Below are positions 1 to 10,324 of a stretch of 64,000 nucleotides of DNA, piece by piece. Under the pieces are notes generated by a model. That model did no database searches and was not told where the DNA came from. It saw nothing but the letters and a program-made list of their open reading frames with translations. The position numbers were made by a program, and so were the translations under genes. The stretch is taken from the NCBI GenBank assembly GCA_935421135.1, contig OW285188.1:5074733-5138732 (forward strand). The letters run 5' to 3'. Position 1 is the stretch's first letter; every line of letters begins with the position of its first letter. The DNA comes from Bugulina stolonifera. Taxonomy: Eukaryota > Bryozoa > Gymnolaemata > Cheilostomatida > Bugulidae.

Positions 1-623
1 TTGACTGGCTGTTGAACCACACGGAGCCAAATTTTGTAGCCTCAGCTCCTAAAAATGAAAGTAAATATTGAAGTTTCCAAAATTTTCAGTTGCTTTAACT
101 CTACCAAACCTTGTGTAACCAGTTGACATCTGTTCCCAACCCAGTATATCGGGTTAGGTACAGAAGTGGAGAAATTTGGGATAGCCTTTGTTCTTCGCCA
201 AAACTGAAGCAGGAGAAGTTGTCCTCTCTATATTTTGTTGGTTGACCACTCTTACCCCAACCACAAACAAGGAACTGAGGCTATTTATAGTTATCTACTA
301 CTGCACCTAACGGAGTATATTATCATGCATATGGTAATTTTATATAAATTTATAGCCTTAGATTCTTTCATTAATAGAGGGTGATCGGCGCGGTTACGTT
401 GTGGCAGACCCCCGCCATCATTTTTAGCATGAAAAGTTACCCCAGAAAAGTCTCTTGGTATGTCTCAAGGAAATTTTTTAAGAGTTTCAAAAACTAAGCA
501 CTTTTTTGGCCTCCTACTACCGGACTAATAGGCACGTGTCAACTTAACCTCAGTTGTGGATATAATATTTTTATTTACATGTAAATAAAAAATATAATAA
601 TTATATGTACATGTATATCGCTA
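1..623. other. No gene seen
   Basis: AT-rich non-coding sequence. CAGAAGTGGAGAAATTTG (near 162) is found inverted near 51530 and marks another dispersed repeat. Confidence 0.4.
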
Positions 624-715
624 TGTACCTGGCAATGTACCTGACAATGTACCTGGCAATGTACCTGGCAATGTACCTGGCCGCTATGTACCTGGCCGCT
701 ATGTACTTGGCCTCT
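624..715. repeat. Minisatellite, unit ATGTACCTGGCA
   Basis: Tandem 12-15-bp units: four of TGTACCTGGCAA type, then three of the longer CTATGTACCTGGCCG type. The open frame across it (ARYIARYI repeats) is an artefact. Confidence 0.85.
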
Positions 716-1727
716 AACTTGGGGGCCCAGTCACATGTTTGATCCTCAACCCATGTAATTGCAATCAAACTGGTAGAATTAGTCATGTAATTAGTTAGTA
801 CTATTTAGTGTCAGTAAAAGGGTTCTGCTGGTAAGCAGTAGTCATTCTACCAGTGTTGCACCAACATTCGTCGACATAGCCTCTACGAAGTTGTGATTTT
901 CTTCTGCAAATTGCAGTAATAAATTCTTGATTTTCATTTGCAGAATAGGAAGAGATTACGGAGGAAGGGAAAAGGAAAGAAGTATGATAGTTCAGTTACA
1001 TCTATGTAATTATTGCAATAAACAGGTAATAAAACAAGTGTTCAATACAAATTATGTTTATCTGTCTATTTACATGTACATGTATTATGTTAGAATTATA
1101 CTACAGCTGGAACTACTAGGCAGGTGTCGAAAATATGTACAAAACAGCTACCTTCTGTGAAAGAGCATTCAGGGATAGCAGATAGAGTTTATTTTTTCAT
1201 GCTACTAAGGTGTACAAACAATGCCAATCTTAGCCCAAACCACTAGGTGCTTCTTCATATGATCATGCGTTCATAACCAATTTAAATTTGAATTGCTTCT
1301 AGAATCAGTCTTTCTGAATGTACATGTAAGTAAAGTATTGTGATGGAACAGCCAGCAAGCCCCACCACTAGGCCGAGGTATGCTACAGTCATCAAAAAAA
1401 GGCCTTGACTCCGAGGCAGATGCTATCCCTCCTGGGTAGCTCCAAGGAAGCCCTAGCAGCTAGCCTCCCTTGGCTAGTCAAGCATTAACATTAACATTGA
1501 CATCACCATGCATTACATTATTATCCATGTATCCATATTCAATCATGCATGATGTCTTACATTATACTATTGTTGTTATGTATACTTATATTCAATCACC
1601 TTATATTGTGTGCCTTTACTATTACTTGTCAATCAGACTATTGGAATTACAACTTTATTACAACTTGGTTTTTCCCATACACTGTTAGCAATTACCTTCT
1701 CTTGTCTGATCATATTAAATAGAGTCT
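716..1727. other. No gene seen
   Basis: Non-coding. A GC-richer patch at 1340-1480 (AGGCCTTGACTCCGAGGCAG...CCTTGGCTAGTCAAGC) may be a repeat tail, but I find no second copy. Confidence 0.4.
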
Positions 1728-2045
1728 TTTACCATTTATTATAAGTATCACTTGTGGCCGATGCAACGTATTGGACTCATAATTATATATCTTATGTTTC
1801 ACCTTATTGTAAGCACTTTTTGTGCCAAGGCCGACCCTTGCTATAGCCGACGTCGGGCGGAACCTTCGATGTTGTTACATCAGTTCCGGACCCGATACCC
1901 TATCGGCCTCTTTTGGCCGGAAATAGATATAGTATAAAAGGCAGTACATTTTCTGTATCAAATCAGTTGTTGATTGCGCTCTAATAAAGCAACATCTCCT
2001 AACTCAAACCTATATAGGCTTACTCTTGTAGGCGGGTAACTCTAC
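1728..2045 (+). repeat. Diverged LTR-family fragment
   Basis: GGCCGACCCTTGCTATAGCC, a CCGGAAATAGATATAGTATAAAAGG-type TATA region (TATAAAA near 1933) and CTAATAAAG (near 1982) follow the order of the LTR family at 53.6-56.8 kb, with low identity. Confidence 0.4.
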
Positions 2046-2149
2046 CGGAGGATCTATAGATCCAGTACGGCTCGAGTTCATCCCCATCCTCATTTAAGCA
2101 TATCTCTACACCACTTCTACAACTTGGGTCAATCCCAGATTCTACATGA

Positions 2150-2290
2150 ACCAGTGTTCGAATTGTGGTTATACGGGAGTATACGGCGTCTACCCACCTC
2201 AATTTTGTTGAGTACACTGTCAGCAGGCGTGTACCCTCATGGTAATTGACTAGTTTTGCTGAAGACACGGCAGTTTTCGCAATCGAAATA
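2150..2290. repeat. Dispersed repeat block shared with 40088-40190
   Basis: TGTGGTTATACGGGAGTATA, then CCCACCT, then CGTGTACCCTCATGGTAA here; the second site has TGTGGTTATACGGGAGTATA, CCACCTGAG and CATGTACCCTCATTGTAA. The second copy lies in gene 2 intron 4. Confidence 0.55.
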
Positions 2291-2372
2291 GGTTTACTGG
2301 TTGCTGAGTGACTGCTGATCGTAAAATTTCCCTCTAATCTAGCGATCGTTTGATTGATTACAGGGTGTCAAG

Positions 2373-2700
2373 TCAATCCCGAAATGTCAAAGTAAGTTTA
2401 TAGTAGCTTGAACCAGCAACCTGCACACAAATAAATCCTTCTGCTTTACTAACAAAGTTAGTCATTGTATCAATGGTTTCACAGGACTTGAATATGGGTT
2501 CCACTTTCTTCAGTATTTTCAGCTTTCCGAATGCGTTTGCAGAGCCATGAAAACTTTTTGATAAGGACAGTGGCCAAACAGTTGAATCTAAAAGTTTTTT
2601 AGCTCCAAACCTAAATCTCAAAAGTAAATTGTTGTACTCTATTGGAATCTGACGTTTGACTGAGTGATAAATATCGGAGATAGTTGTATTTTTCTTACTT
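2373..2700 (-). other. Open frame of about 108 aa, possible exon or gene relic
   Basis: An open minus-strand frame with protein-like composition: DIYHSVKRQIPIEYNNLLLR, then FGAKKLLDSTVWPLSLSKS, then GSANAFGKLKILKK, then KAEGFICVQVAGSSYYKLTL, stop at 2373. The GKLKI and E-FI...VQ-GS-YK pattern weakly recalls the ATP-grasp part of synapsins, with a few residues missing. This is by eye only. No clear donor or start is seen, and the flanks are repeats. It may be a pseudogene or chance. Confidence 0.25.
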
Positions 2701-3330
2701 TGCTAATAAAATATAAAATACAAAAATTAAAAATAAAAATAAATATTAATATTAATTTAATATGATCATCAATGATGTTGTATATAACAATAACATGAAC
2801 ATTCGTATTTGTTAGATTATCACTAGAGAAAAAATCTGTATTCAATGATATAACATATAAATAATAAATCAAACATTATATTAATTATATAAAAAAATAA
2901 AAAATTATATTATTTATTATTATTTATAGTGATTATTATAAATAATAGAACTAGAAGTGAATCAATAGAATTAGATAATCAAATGGTAATCACATCATAA
3001 TGATAACCATAATTATTTATATTTTCATTAATTTTTATATGAAATAAATTATTTTGATAATAATTGTTGTAGCAATACGCCTGCATCGAGTATAAATAAA
3101 AATATTGCTTACTGGATTGTCACAAGAACAAGAGTCGATATTCAATAAATAAAAATGAAAATATAAAATAGAAATAATTTGTTTTTAATAGAACAGGGAA
3201 TTAGATAATTAATTTATATTTAATGATCATTATTGTATCGAATATTTAATGCAAATAATATAGCAATTGTTGTATGTTTTGTATAAAATATTTTAATCTC
3301 ATGTTAATATTTTTATTCTAGAATAGGTAG
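2701..3330. other. Very AT-rich stretch
   Basis: Almost only A and T runs (AAAATTAAAAATAAAAATAA and the like). No gene or clear repeat unit. It would be easily melted DNA; any function is unknown. Confidence 0.5.
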
Positions 3331-3989
3331 GAATACTATTTGTTTTTGCACATAGTATTGAATTTCAACAGCTATAGGTATTGTGCTACTATTGCAAACT
3401 ACTTCCAAGTTTAGTAAGTGAGGCAAAGAGTGAGGTTATGACAAATTGGAATTCACAGAGAGCTAAGAAGAATCCTGTCACTGTTTAGTCTAGATGGTAC
3501 TAGTAGAAACTATGTATTTGGATTGAGCTTGGTTTCACTGGTTGACTGCAATTAAAGTAATTGTTTTGTTTGTATTCTCTATTTTTGTTGTATTGAGGTG
3601 ATTCATTGCTTTCAGAAGTCCACAAAAGACCACAGGTAATGAAGTTGTATGCTGCCTATTAGTGTACTTTTAGTTTACATTAAATATACTGTCAGTATGA
3701 TTTGATATTTCTTGCTAAGGTTATTTTCGGCCATGGATTTAACTTTGAGGCCAGTTTTTACTAGTGCTGCCAATTTATAAAACATTTAGCATTTTTGGAA
3801 GATGTTGTCACAAGTGGTGAGGATATTTGTAATACAGTGTTTAGTGATCCAAAGAAAGCTGGTAAGGAGTTTAATTTTGCAGAAATGATACCCTAATTTA
3901 TATTTTTCATATCTACTGCTCGCTGGTGAAGCTGTCTTTTTCTGACATTGCTGTACTGGTGTTGTGGCAATGTCTTCTGTTCACTTTTC

Positions 3990-4100
3990 TAGGCGATTAG
4001 GCACTGTAGAGACCATTGGTTCAAACCCCAGTCAGGGCCTAGTGTTTTCATGGATTTGATGCAAGACCTGACAGCTCCCACAGATAAATTCCTTAAATTA
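3990..4100 (+). mobile_element. tRNA-derived SINE remnant
   Basis: GGCGATTAGGCACTGTAGAG resembles a tRNA D-arm and is followed by a B box, GGTTCAAACCCC, at 4018. GATTTGATGCAAG downstream resembles the body of the SINE at 63461 (GGGGTGATGCAAG). There are no clear ends. Confidence 0.4.
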
Positions 4101-6242
4101 ACAAAATTATAATAATATTAGAGAAAACCCAGTGAGTAGTACATGTATATATCCTAGATAAATTGGTGAAACTGCTTTACACAGGTATGTATGTTTTATA
4201 GGCTTCAACCTTTTAACTTTTCCTTATAGCTGTTGTTCAAATAACATTACTGGTGTTATATAATAAAGTCTACAGGTAGGTTGTGACAAGGGAAATCGTG
4301 TATTTTATTGTATAATACTTTTGTTCATTATAATTTTATTGATAAACTTTAACTCCTTCCCTTCTCTAATGTTGATGTAAATGTCATAGCTGTTTTGTTG
4401 AATTACTATAGTTTTCATACAGTTGCAGTTACATGCTGTTGTTGTTTGTGTTTATATACTTTTGACAAAATATACAACTGCAAAATGTTGTAGTTCAGCA
4501 TTTTGTAATAAATAAAGAAGTTGTTTTCTCTTTGACTACATGTACTTTTATTACAGTGAAAGAAAGATAAGGGGAGTTGCCGTGTTTTAAATAGTATAGA
4601 TCTATTCATTCTTACAATCAATGCAGCAGTAATACAAAATTGAAGGACACAAAGCACACTCAGTAGTTTAAAACATAAAGAATGGTCTACATTGGTACCA
4701 TGTACTCTGTGTAATGAGGTAAAGGAGCTATCAACCATAATTGAAAATTGTCCTCCCTTGTTTTATCTTGCTGAAGTGGGAGAACAACTTCTAATTATGA
4801 TCTGCAACTTCTGAGTGACCAATGCACCCTTTAGGAAAGGTCCTAAGATTGCAGGTAGGTATCGTGTACCCACCTCATTTGTTCCACTTCGAACACTGAC
4901 ATGAACCTATCGTCGAGCCCAAGATCCTAGAGCACCAGATCTTTTATTGCATTCCTCCGGAGTATAAAGTCTACAAGACCTACGTCGGTCCTGAGCTTTT
5001 CAATGAGTCTCGGCATCAACCTACGTCTGATATACACACCAATAAGAGCATATAAATACTGTTCACTCTTTATGTAATGAGCAGAAGGTTACTACCAACT
5101 TCCATACCCTTCCCATACTTGTAGCCTATTGGCCCCTGTATGTAATCATACTCGGAAAACATTACAGTATTTCTACCAAGTTCATTCTACTGTAGCAGTA
5201 TAATAAGACTGCAGAAGCCAAGCCATAATTGATAATGTTGTTAAATATCATAACACAGCAGTACTATGATACAAGTGTCAATGCTGTAGGCCTCTGGGCT
5301 AATGCATGTGCTATTTTTCACAATGTTTCTGAGTTGTCTCCCCTCTCTCAAATGTTATGCAGGGAATAAAACATCCAAGTGTTAAATTATGTGGATTTAA
5401 CATGCATCTTTGATCAAATACAATAAGTGCTCCAATTACTATTAGTACCAATATCATTTACAATGCACACCTCAACAGCTACATGTATGTGCACTGCAAT
5501 TGTTTAGCTGTGGAGGAGGGAGGACAACTACTAAATAGATACATGAAATAATTGAAAGCCTCCGACAGAAAGCAAGTACAATATTAGATGCTGGTTTTCA
5601 GTATGTCCGATAAATAGAAGGTATCCTCTCTCTCTCCATTTGTGTTTTACTGGTAGAAGTTGAATATAACTGGCTGAGAGAGGATAACTCATAATTACAA
5701 TAAATAGCTAATAAGTACCCAGTAGACAATGCACATGCAAGGCTGGGTGTTTTGTGTACTGCTGCTGGTTAGCTGTGTGAAGAGAGGACAACTACTAATA
5801 TACCAGGGTCTAAATACATGAACTGCTGTTTCCCACTAAAAATGGAAAGTTAGCTATTGAGATTGTGCCTACGCTCAAGAGTTCAAGTCACTCTGTTTGG
5901 CAGTGTTGATTATTGTGAATTTTAGTGACCCTGTTGTATTAGTTAATGTTGTATTATTTGGCGATCCTATAAACTTTAGTTGGGAAACATTGCATTATTG
6001 AGTGATGTGATTGTCATAGAGTGAAATAATAACACATTATTGTAATGTCTGTGCGCCACCGGCCAGTGCAAGGCCTGCACAGTCACTGCTAGCTTGTAAA
6101 AGTAGAGAGATGACAACTCCTTATTGGTTCAAGTCACCCTAAGCAGGTACTGGGTGTGCTGCTATCGTACGTGCTCCCCAGATCACCTCCTCATAGGGTA
6201 TAGTAGTGTATGTAGAATAGTGTATTGTATGAAAGAGCCTAT
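4101..6242. other. No gene seen
   Basis: Apart from the LTR-like block at 4860-5160 I find no coding sequence. The 107-aa minus frame at 4415-4738 has no recognisable features and lies in low-complexity AT sequence. Confidence 0.4.
4860..5160 (+). repeat. Possible LTR-family fragment (R/U5 part)
   Basis: TCCGGAGTATAAAGTCTAC, CACCAATAAGAGC and ACTGTTCACTCTTTATGTAATGAGC recall the end of the LTR family (CTGTTGATCTTTCATGTAATGAG). TGTTCACTCTTTATGTAATTC also occurs near 59408. It starts with a CCCACCTCATTTGTTCC block that also occurs near 40380. Confidence 0.35.
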
Positions 6243-6246
6243 CTAG

Positions 6247-6959
6247 CCCTTTGAGGACCGATTCCGAATATAGTCGGGATCAGTTGTGTCCTCTGCAGGC
6301 CCAATCCTGACAATATCAGGATCCAAATTACTATGCTATTCTGCTTCGTTTTTTAATCCTACAGTAAACCTAAATTGATATTTTAAAGGCTGAGAGTTTT
6401 AGCTTTTAAATTGTATGGATAATCTCATTGACAAAAGTTATTTGAGTAATCCAATAGCTGATTACTTATCAATAGCAAACCAACCCCAACTGCACTGGAC
6501 TAGATATCAGTGATTGAGGTCAGAAACCTGGGTAGAGTAATAGTCTCCATGGCATAGAATTTTTTAATACTTTTGATCTAAAATTTGTTTATATAGTGAA
6601 AAGGGACTTGGTGAGGATGATGCTGATGCTTCCCACCACTTTTTATAGCATATAAAATATATTTTGTACATTCTATGTCAGTATGCCATAAATTTGGTAA
6701 GCCGACACATTCTACACATGGATGGGCTATTTTACAGCTATAGATCATTTATTTTATTAACAAAGTAAATACATAGAAAAAGCAAAGACAATGTACAATC
6801 TTGCATGCTGTTTGTAGCAATTCAAACAGAATTAAGATATCTCAAGTAGTATTGAAGTTATAAATAGTTTAGTACATGATGTACAAATGTAGGACACAGT
6901 TGAAAAATTAATTGGGCCTGTTGGGTCTGTTATGCAATATTTAATTGGTCCTCAAAGGG
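6247..6959. mobile_element. 713-bp non-autonomous element with piggyBac-like ends
   Basis: The left end CCCTTTGAGGACCGATT (6247) and the right end reversed CCCTTTGAGGACCAATT (to 6959) match at 16 of 17 bases. CTAG flanks both sides (6243-6246 and 6960-6963). CCCTTTG... ends are typical of piggyBac-type elements, which normally duplicate TTAA rather than CTAG. Inside is AT-rich sequence without a gene. The inverted match could extend outward to TATCTAG, so the exact edge is open. Confidence 0.55.
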
Positions 6960-7274
6960 CTAGATATAACAATGAATCCTCTGTCCAATGAAACTGTCCT
7001 TTTATATAGTCTGTAGCACTGAGAAGAAGAGAATACACAAGTAAGTACAATGTATACTAATCTAAATGTCACATATAAGGTAATGACTGATTAATGCATA
7101 ACGTTTACGTACTAGATTAATATGGATAATAGCCATCTAACCACTTGGTCTGGCCTGCTCAGTGTCCTGTCACGAATTCACAGATTAACATAGAGCTGTC
7201 TGGTAGATCCTAGTGTGTGTTAGTGTCAGGGCAGCCGCCGCCACATTGTACAGTTATTAAAATAGTCATAAGCA

Positions 7275-7415
7275 CTACTGCTGCTGCCGCTGCTGCCGCT
7301 GCTGCCGCTGCTGCCGCTGCTGCCGCTGATGCCGCTGCTGCCGCTGCTGCCGCTGCTGCCGCTGCTGCCGCTGCTGCCGCTGCTGCCGCTGCTGCCGCTG
7401 CTGCCGCTGCTGCCG

Positions 7416-7489
<74 letters not shown>

Positions 7490-8310
7490 GCTACTTCTAC
7501 TGTGATTCCTACTGCAACAACTACTGCCACTATTGCTGCTGCTACTGCTACCACTACGGCTACTACTGCTGCCACTACTATTACTACTACCACTACTGCT
7601 ACTTCTACACCTACACTTACAGCTACTACTATAGCTACTGCTAGAGCTACTGCTGCCACTGCTACCACTACTACTTCAACTATGACTACTACTACACTAC
7701 TAGGCCTACTACTACTACTACAGTCACTACTACAGTCACCCCTAGAGCGACTACCAGAGTTTCTACTACAGCTACTACTAGATTTACTGCTACTAGATTT
7801 TCTACTACAGTCACTACTACAGCTACTACTAGAGCTATTCTTAGAGCTACTACAATAGCCACTGCTACAAGTACTACTACAGCAACTACTACAGGTACTA
7901 CTACAGCCACTACTACAGGTACTACTAGAGCTACTACTACAGCTATAACTACTAGAGCCGCTACTATAACCACTACTAAAGCTACTACTACAGTGACTAC
8001 CACAGCCACTACTATAGCTACTACTAGGGCTACTACTAGAGCTACTGCTACAGCTACTGTTGCTTTTACTGCCTCTACCGTTCCTCCTGCTATTACTGTT
8101 GCTCCTCCCACCAGTGCTGCCGTTATTGCTCCTACTATGGCCACTGCTGCTGCTTTTACTACTTCCACTAATGCTACACCTGCAGCTACCAGTGCCACTA
8201 CTACAGCTGCTACCACTACTGCCACTGCTATCACTACAACTACTGTTGATGCTACATGTATTACTCCTGAAGCAACCATCACTACTGCTACTACTACTAG
8301 TGCTAATGAG
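7275..8310. repeat. Trinucleotide repeat domain (GCTGCC, then ACT)
   Basis: About 1.03 kb of triplets: near-perfect GCTGCC hexamers (7275-7415), a pure ACT run (7417-7490), then roughly 800 bp of degenerate ACT/GCT/GCC triplets with interruptions that mostly preserve the 3-base phase. Long frames are open on both strands (388 aa Ser/Val/Ala on minus, 213 aa Ala/Thr on plus) simply because the unit has no stop in most frames. I see no start context, splice sites or domain, so I do not call a gene. Confidence 0.9.
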
Positions 8311-9730
8311 AGTCATCATAAAATATATTGAATACCACATCATCGGTAGAACCAGACAATAGTAGTATATGTACATCTCTTCAGTGCTATATTTCAGTCA
8401 GCAATGGTGAGGGTCCAGATGACTGATCAGGATGTAGAAGATCAAGGTGCACTAAATATCAATGAGACTTAGAAGGACGAAGTCAGAGTAGAGCACTGGC
8501 TTCAGGCTGACATCTGCCTACAGGTTTTAATCTCAGTGCCTGCATGTACGTGATTGCGAAAGATAGGCAGGCCATCGCTTCTGATCTACATGTACTGCAG
8601 GTACATGTATATCCGATGACAGGGTCTCAGAGCAAGTCCAGCCTGACAAAGGCTACTCATTTCAAACATTTGATCATAAACTTTCGCAATTCAATGACTG
8701 AGTCAGCCCAAGATTGAGTTAAAGTAGAATTAACATATTATTACAACCACAATGAGCTCTACAGTTGTTTCTGGTATCAACAATACTCTAGAGATCTCGT
8801 TTTGTGTATCTATGAAGGATGAGCCCTGAAAACCCACTTTTGCTTTGTTTCGAGGAGAACAGCTGAATTCCAGAAGAGCAGCGGGATTCTATTGTGGTTT
8901 ATGACCACATTATTAAAGTCTGTCATTGCAATCTGAAGATACCTGCAGATCTGTTTGGGAGCATTCAGTACAGTACAGTGGTGTGCTGCACTGTCTTGGT
9001 CTGTCCTGGTACTCAAATGTCTTGATCATAGTCAATTAATATGGAAATGTGCTGTGACAGCCCTAGGGCCTAGAATCTAGGCCCTAGATGTATTCATTTC
9101 AGTTGAGCTAGAGCTTCCACAGCAATTGTAGTAAAATCCATAATGAAGCCTATGGTTTACATATTGCCAACCAGGTCTACAATCTTGCTGCAGCAAATTG
9201 CTGTTCATGGTTCATTACTGTGTTGTACATTTCACCAACAAGACCTATAGTTTGCAGTCAGAAACTGATGAAGTAGGCGTATATATATTTGCTCTTTTTG
9301 GTTGATATGGAAGCAGATTTATTCCTGCTTCTGATTCAGTCGCTACTGATCAATCATCTGTTACCTTAAAAATCGTTATAGGCAGAATGAACAGGCACAT
9401 GGCAAAGGAATGAGGGTTGCAAGACTGCAACAGGGCAGGTATAAATAATAATAATTTCCATGGTTCCAAGCATGACTGTGAGTATTCTCAAGTCGCCTGA
9501 TTAATCATTCATTGATCATTAGTTATCGCGATTTACAGCAAGCATTTAGTTGGAAGTAATAGCTAATAAGTAAATTTACTAAATTTAATACCAATCAATC
9601 ACAACATAAAGATAGGATAATTGTAATTAATAATAATAATTTAATACATGTGATGATGATGAAGTTTCCAATTTTGAATTTAATATTTATTCAATATAAT
9701 ATTTACCTCAGAATTTACCTCAGATGAGTT
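8311..9730. other. No gene seen
   Basis: Mixed-composition sequence between the triplet domain and the retrotransposon. The longest frames are under 70 aa and unremarkable. Confidence 0.4.
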
Positions 9731-9996
9731 TGTGAAGTGACCCTTAGAGAATATAATATAATGTAATAATATTATACCTTGCATATAGATAGACGTTTGC
9801 TCAGTATGTCTCCTAGAATTCTTTGTCTTCAAAATCCCTCCTTCTCTGTTTTCCTCACTCTCCAAAAGTCCTCGTAATTCCCACAATCCTCTAGCCATTC
9901 GGTCCTTAACCAATCACAGTGTCTGTTGCATATCGCATCGTATCGAATCCATTATTTCCATTTATCTGAATGTAACTATCACTAGCGTCCTTCACA
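9731..9996 (-). repeat. 3' LTR of the Ty3/gypsy-type element
   Basis: 266 bp with the 7-bp terminal inverted repeat TGTGAAG...CTTCACA. It is the same length as the right-hand LTR, and I count 5 differences between them. Confidence 0.88.
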
Positions 9997-10014
9997 TCTC
10001 CTTTTCTTTCTTCC
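9997..10014 (-). other. Polypurine tract of the LTR element
   Basis: The minus strand reads GGAAGAAAGAAAAGGAGA immediately before the 3' LTR. This is the expected plus-strand priming site. More A-rich purine sequence lies upstream, to about 10070. Confidence 0.6.
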
Positions 10015-10324
10015 TTTTGTTTTTTTTCCTGATTCTTTAAGTTTTTTTTTTCTTTTTCTTTTTCTTTAGAACAGTAAACAGTAAGAGTCAAGTAAGCCCT
10101 CCTGATTCTTGGTATCCTACCAGATAATACCTTCTGCAGGATATCGCGTTTAATGTAATCTACAGTCACAGCCGGCCTATGAGCCGGTTACACCCGTTAC
10201 CTCTCTTCGTATCTAAGACCTCTCTCAGATCTTCTCTCGAATCTCTCTCTTCCTTTTACTATCTGTCCTTAGCTCTTTTCTTTCACTCATTTTCTCTTTC
10301 CTGCTTTTCTTTTTCTTCTTTCCG

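Noticed and set aside
601..786. 61-aa frame with ARYIARYI repeats
   Set aside because: Created by the 12-15-bp minisatellite.
7210..8376. 388-aa minus-strand frame rich in Ser, Val and Ala, and overlapping plus-strand frames
   Set aside because: Pure by-product of trinucleotide repeats; several frames are open at once and none has a domain, leader or splice context.
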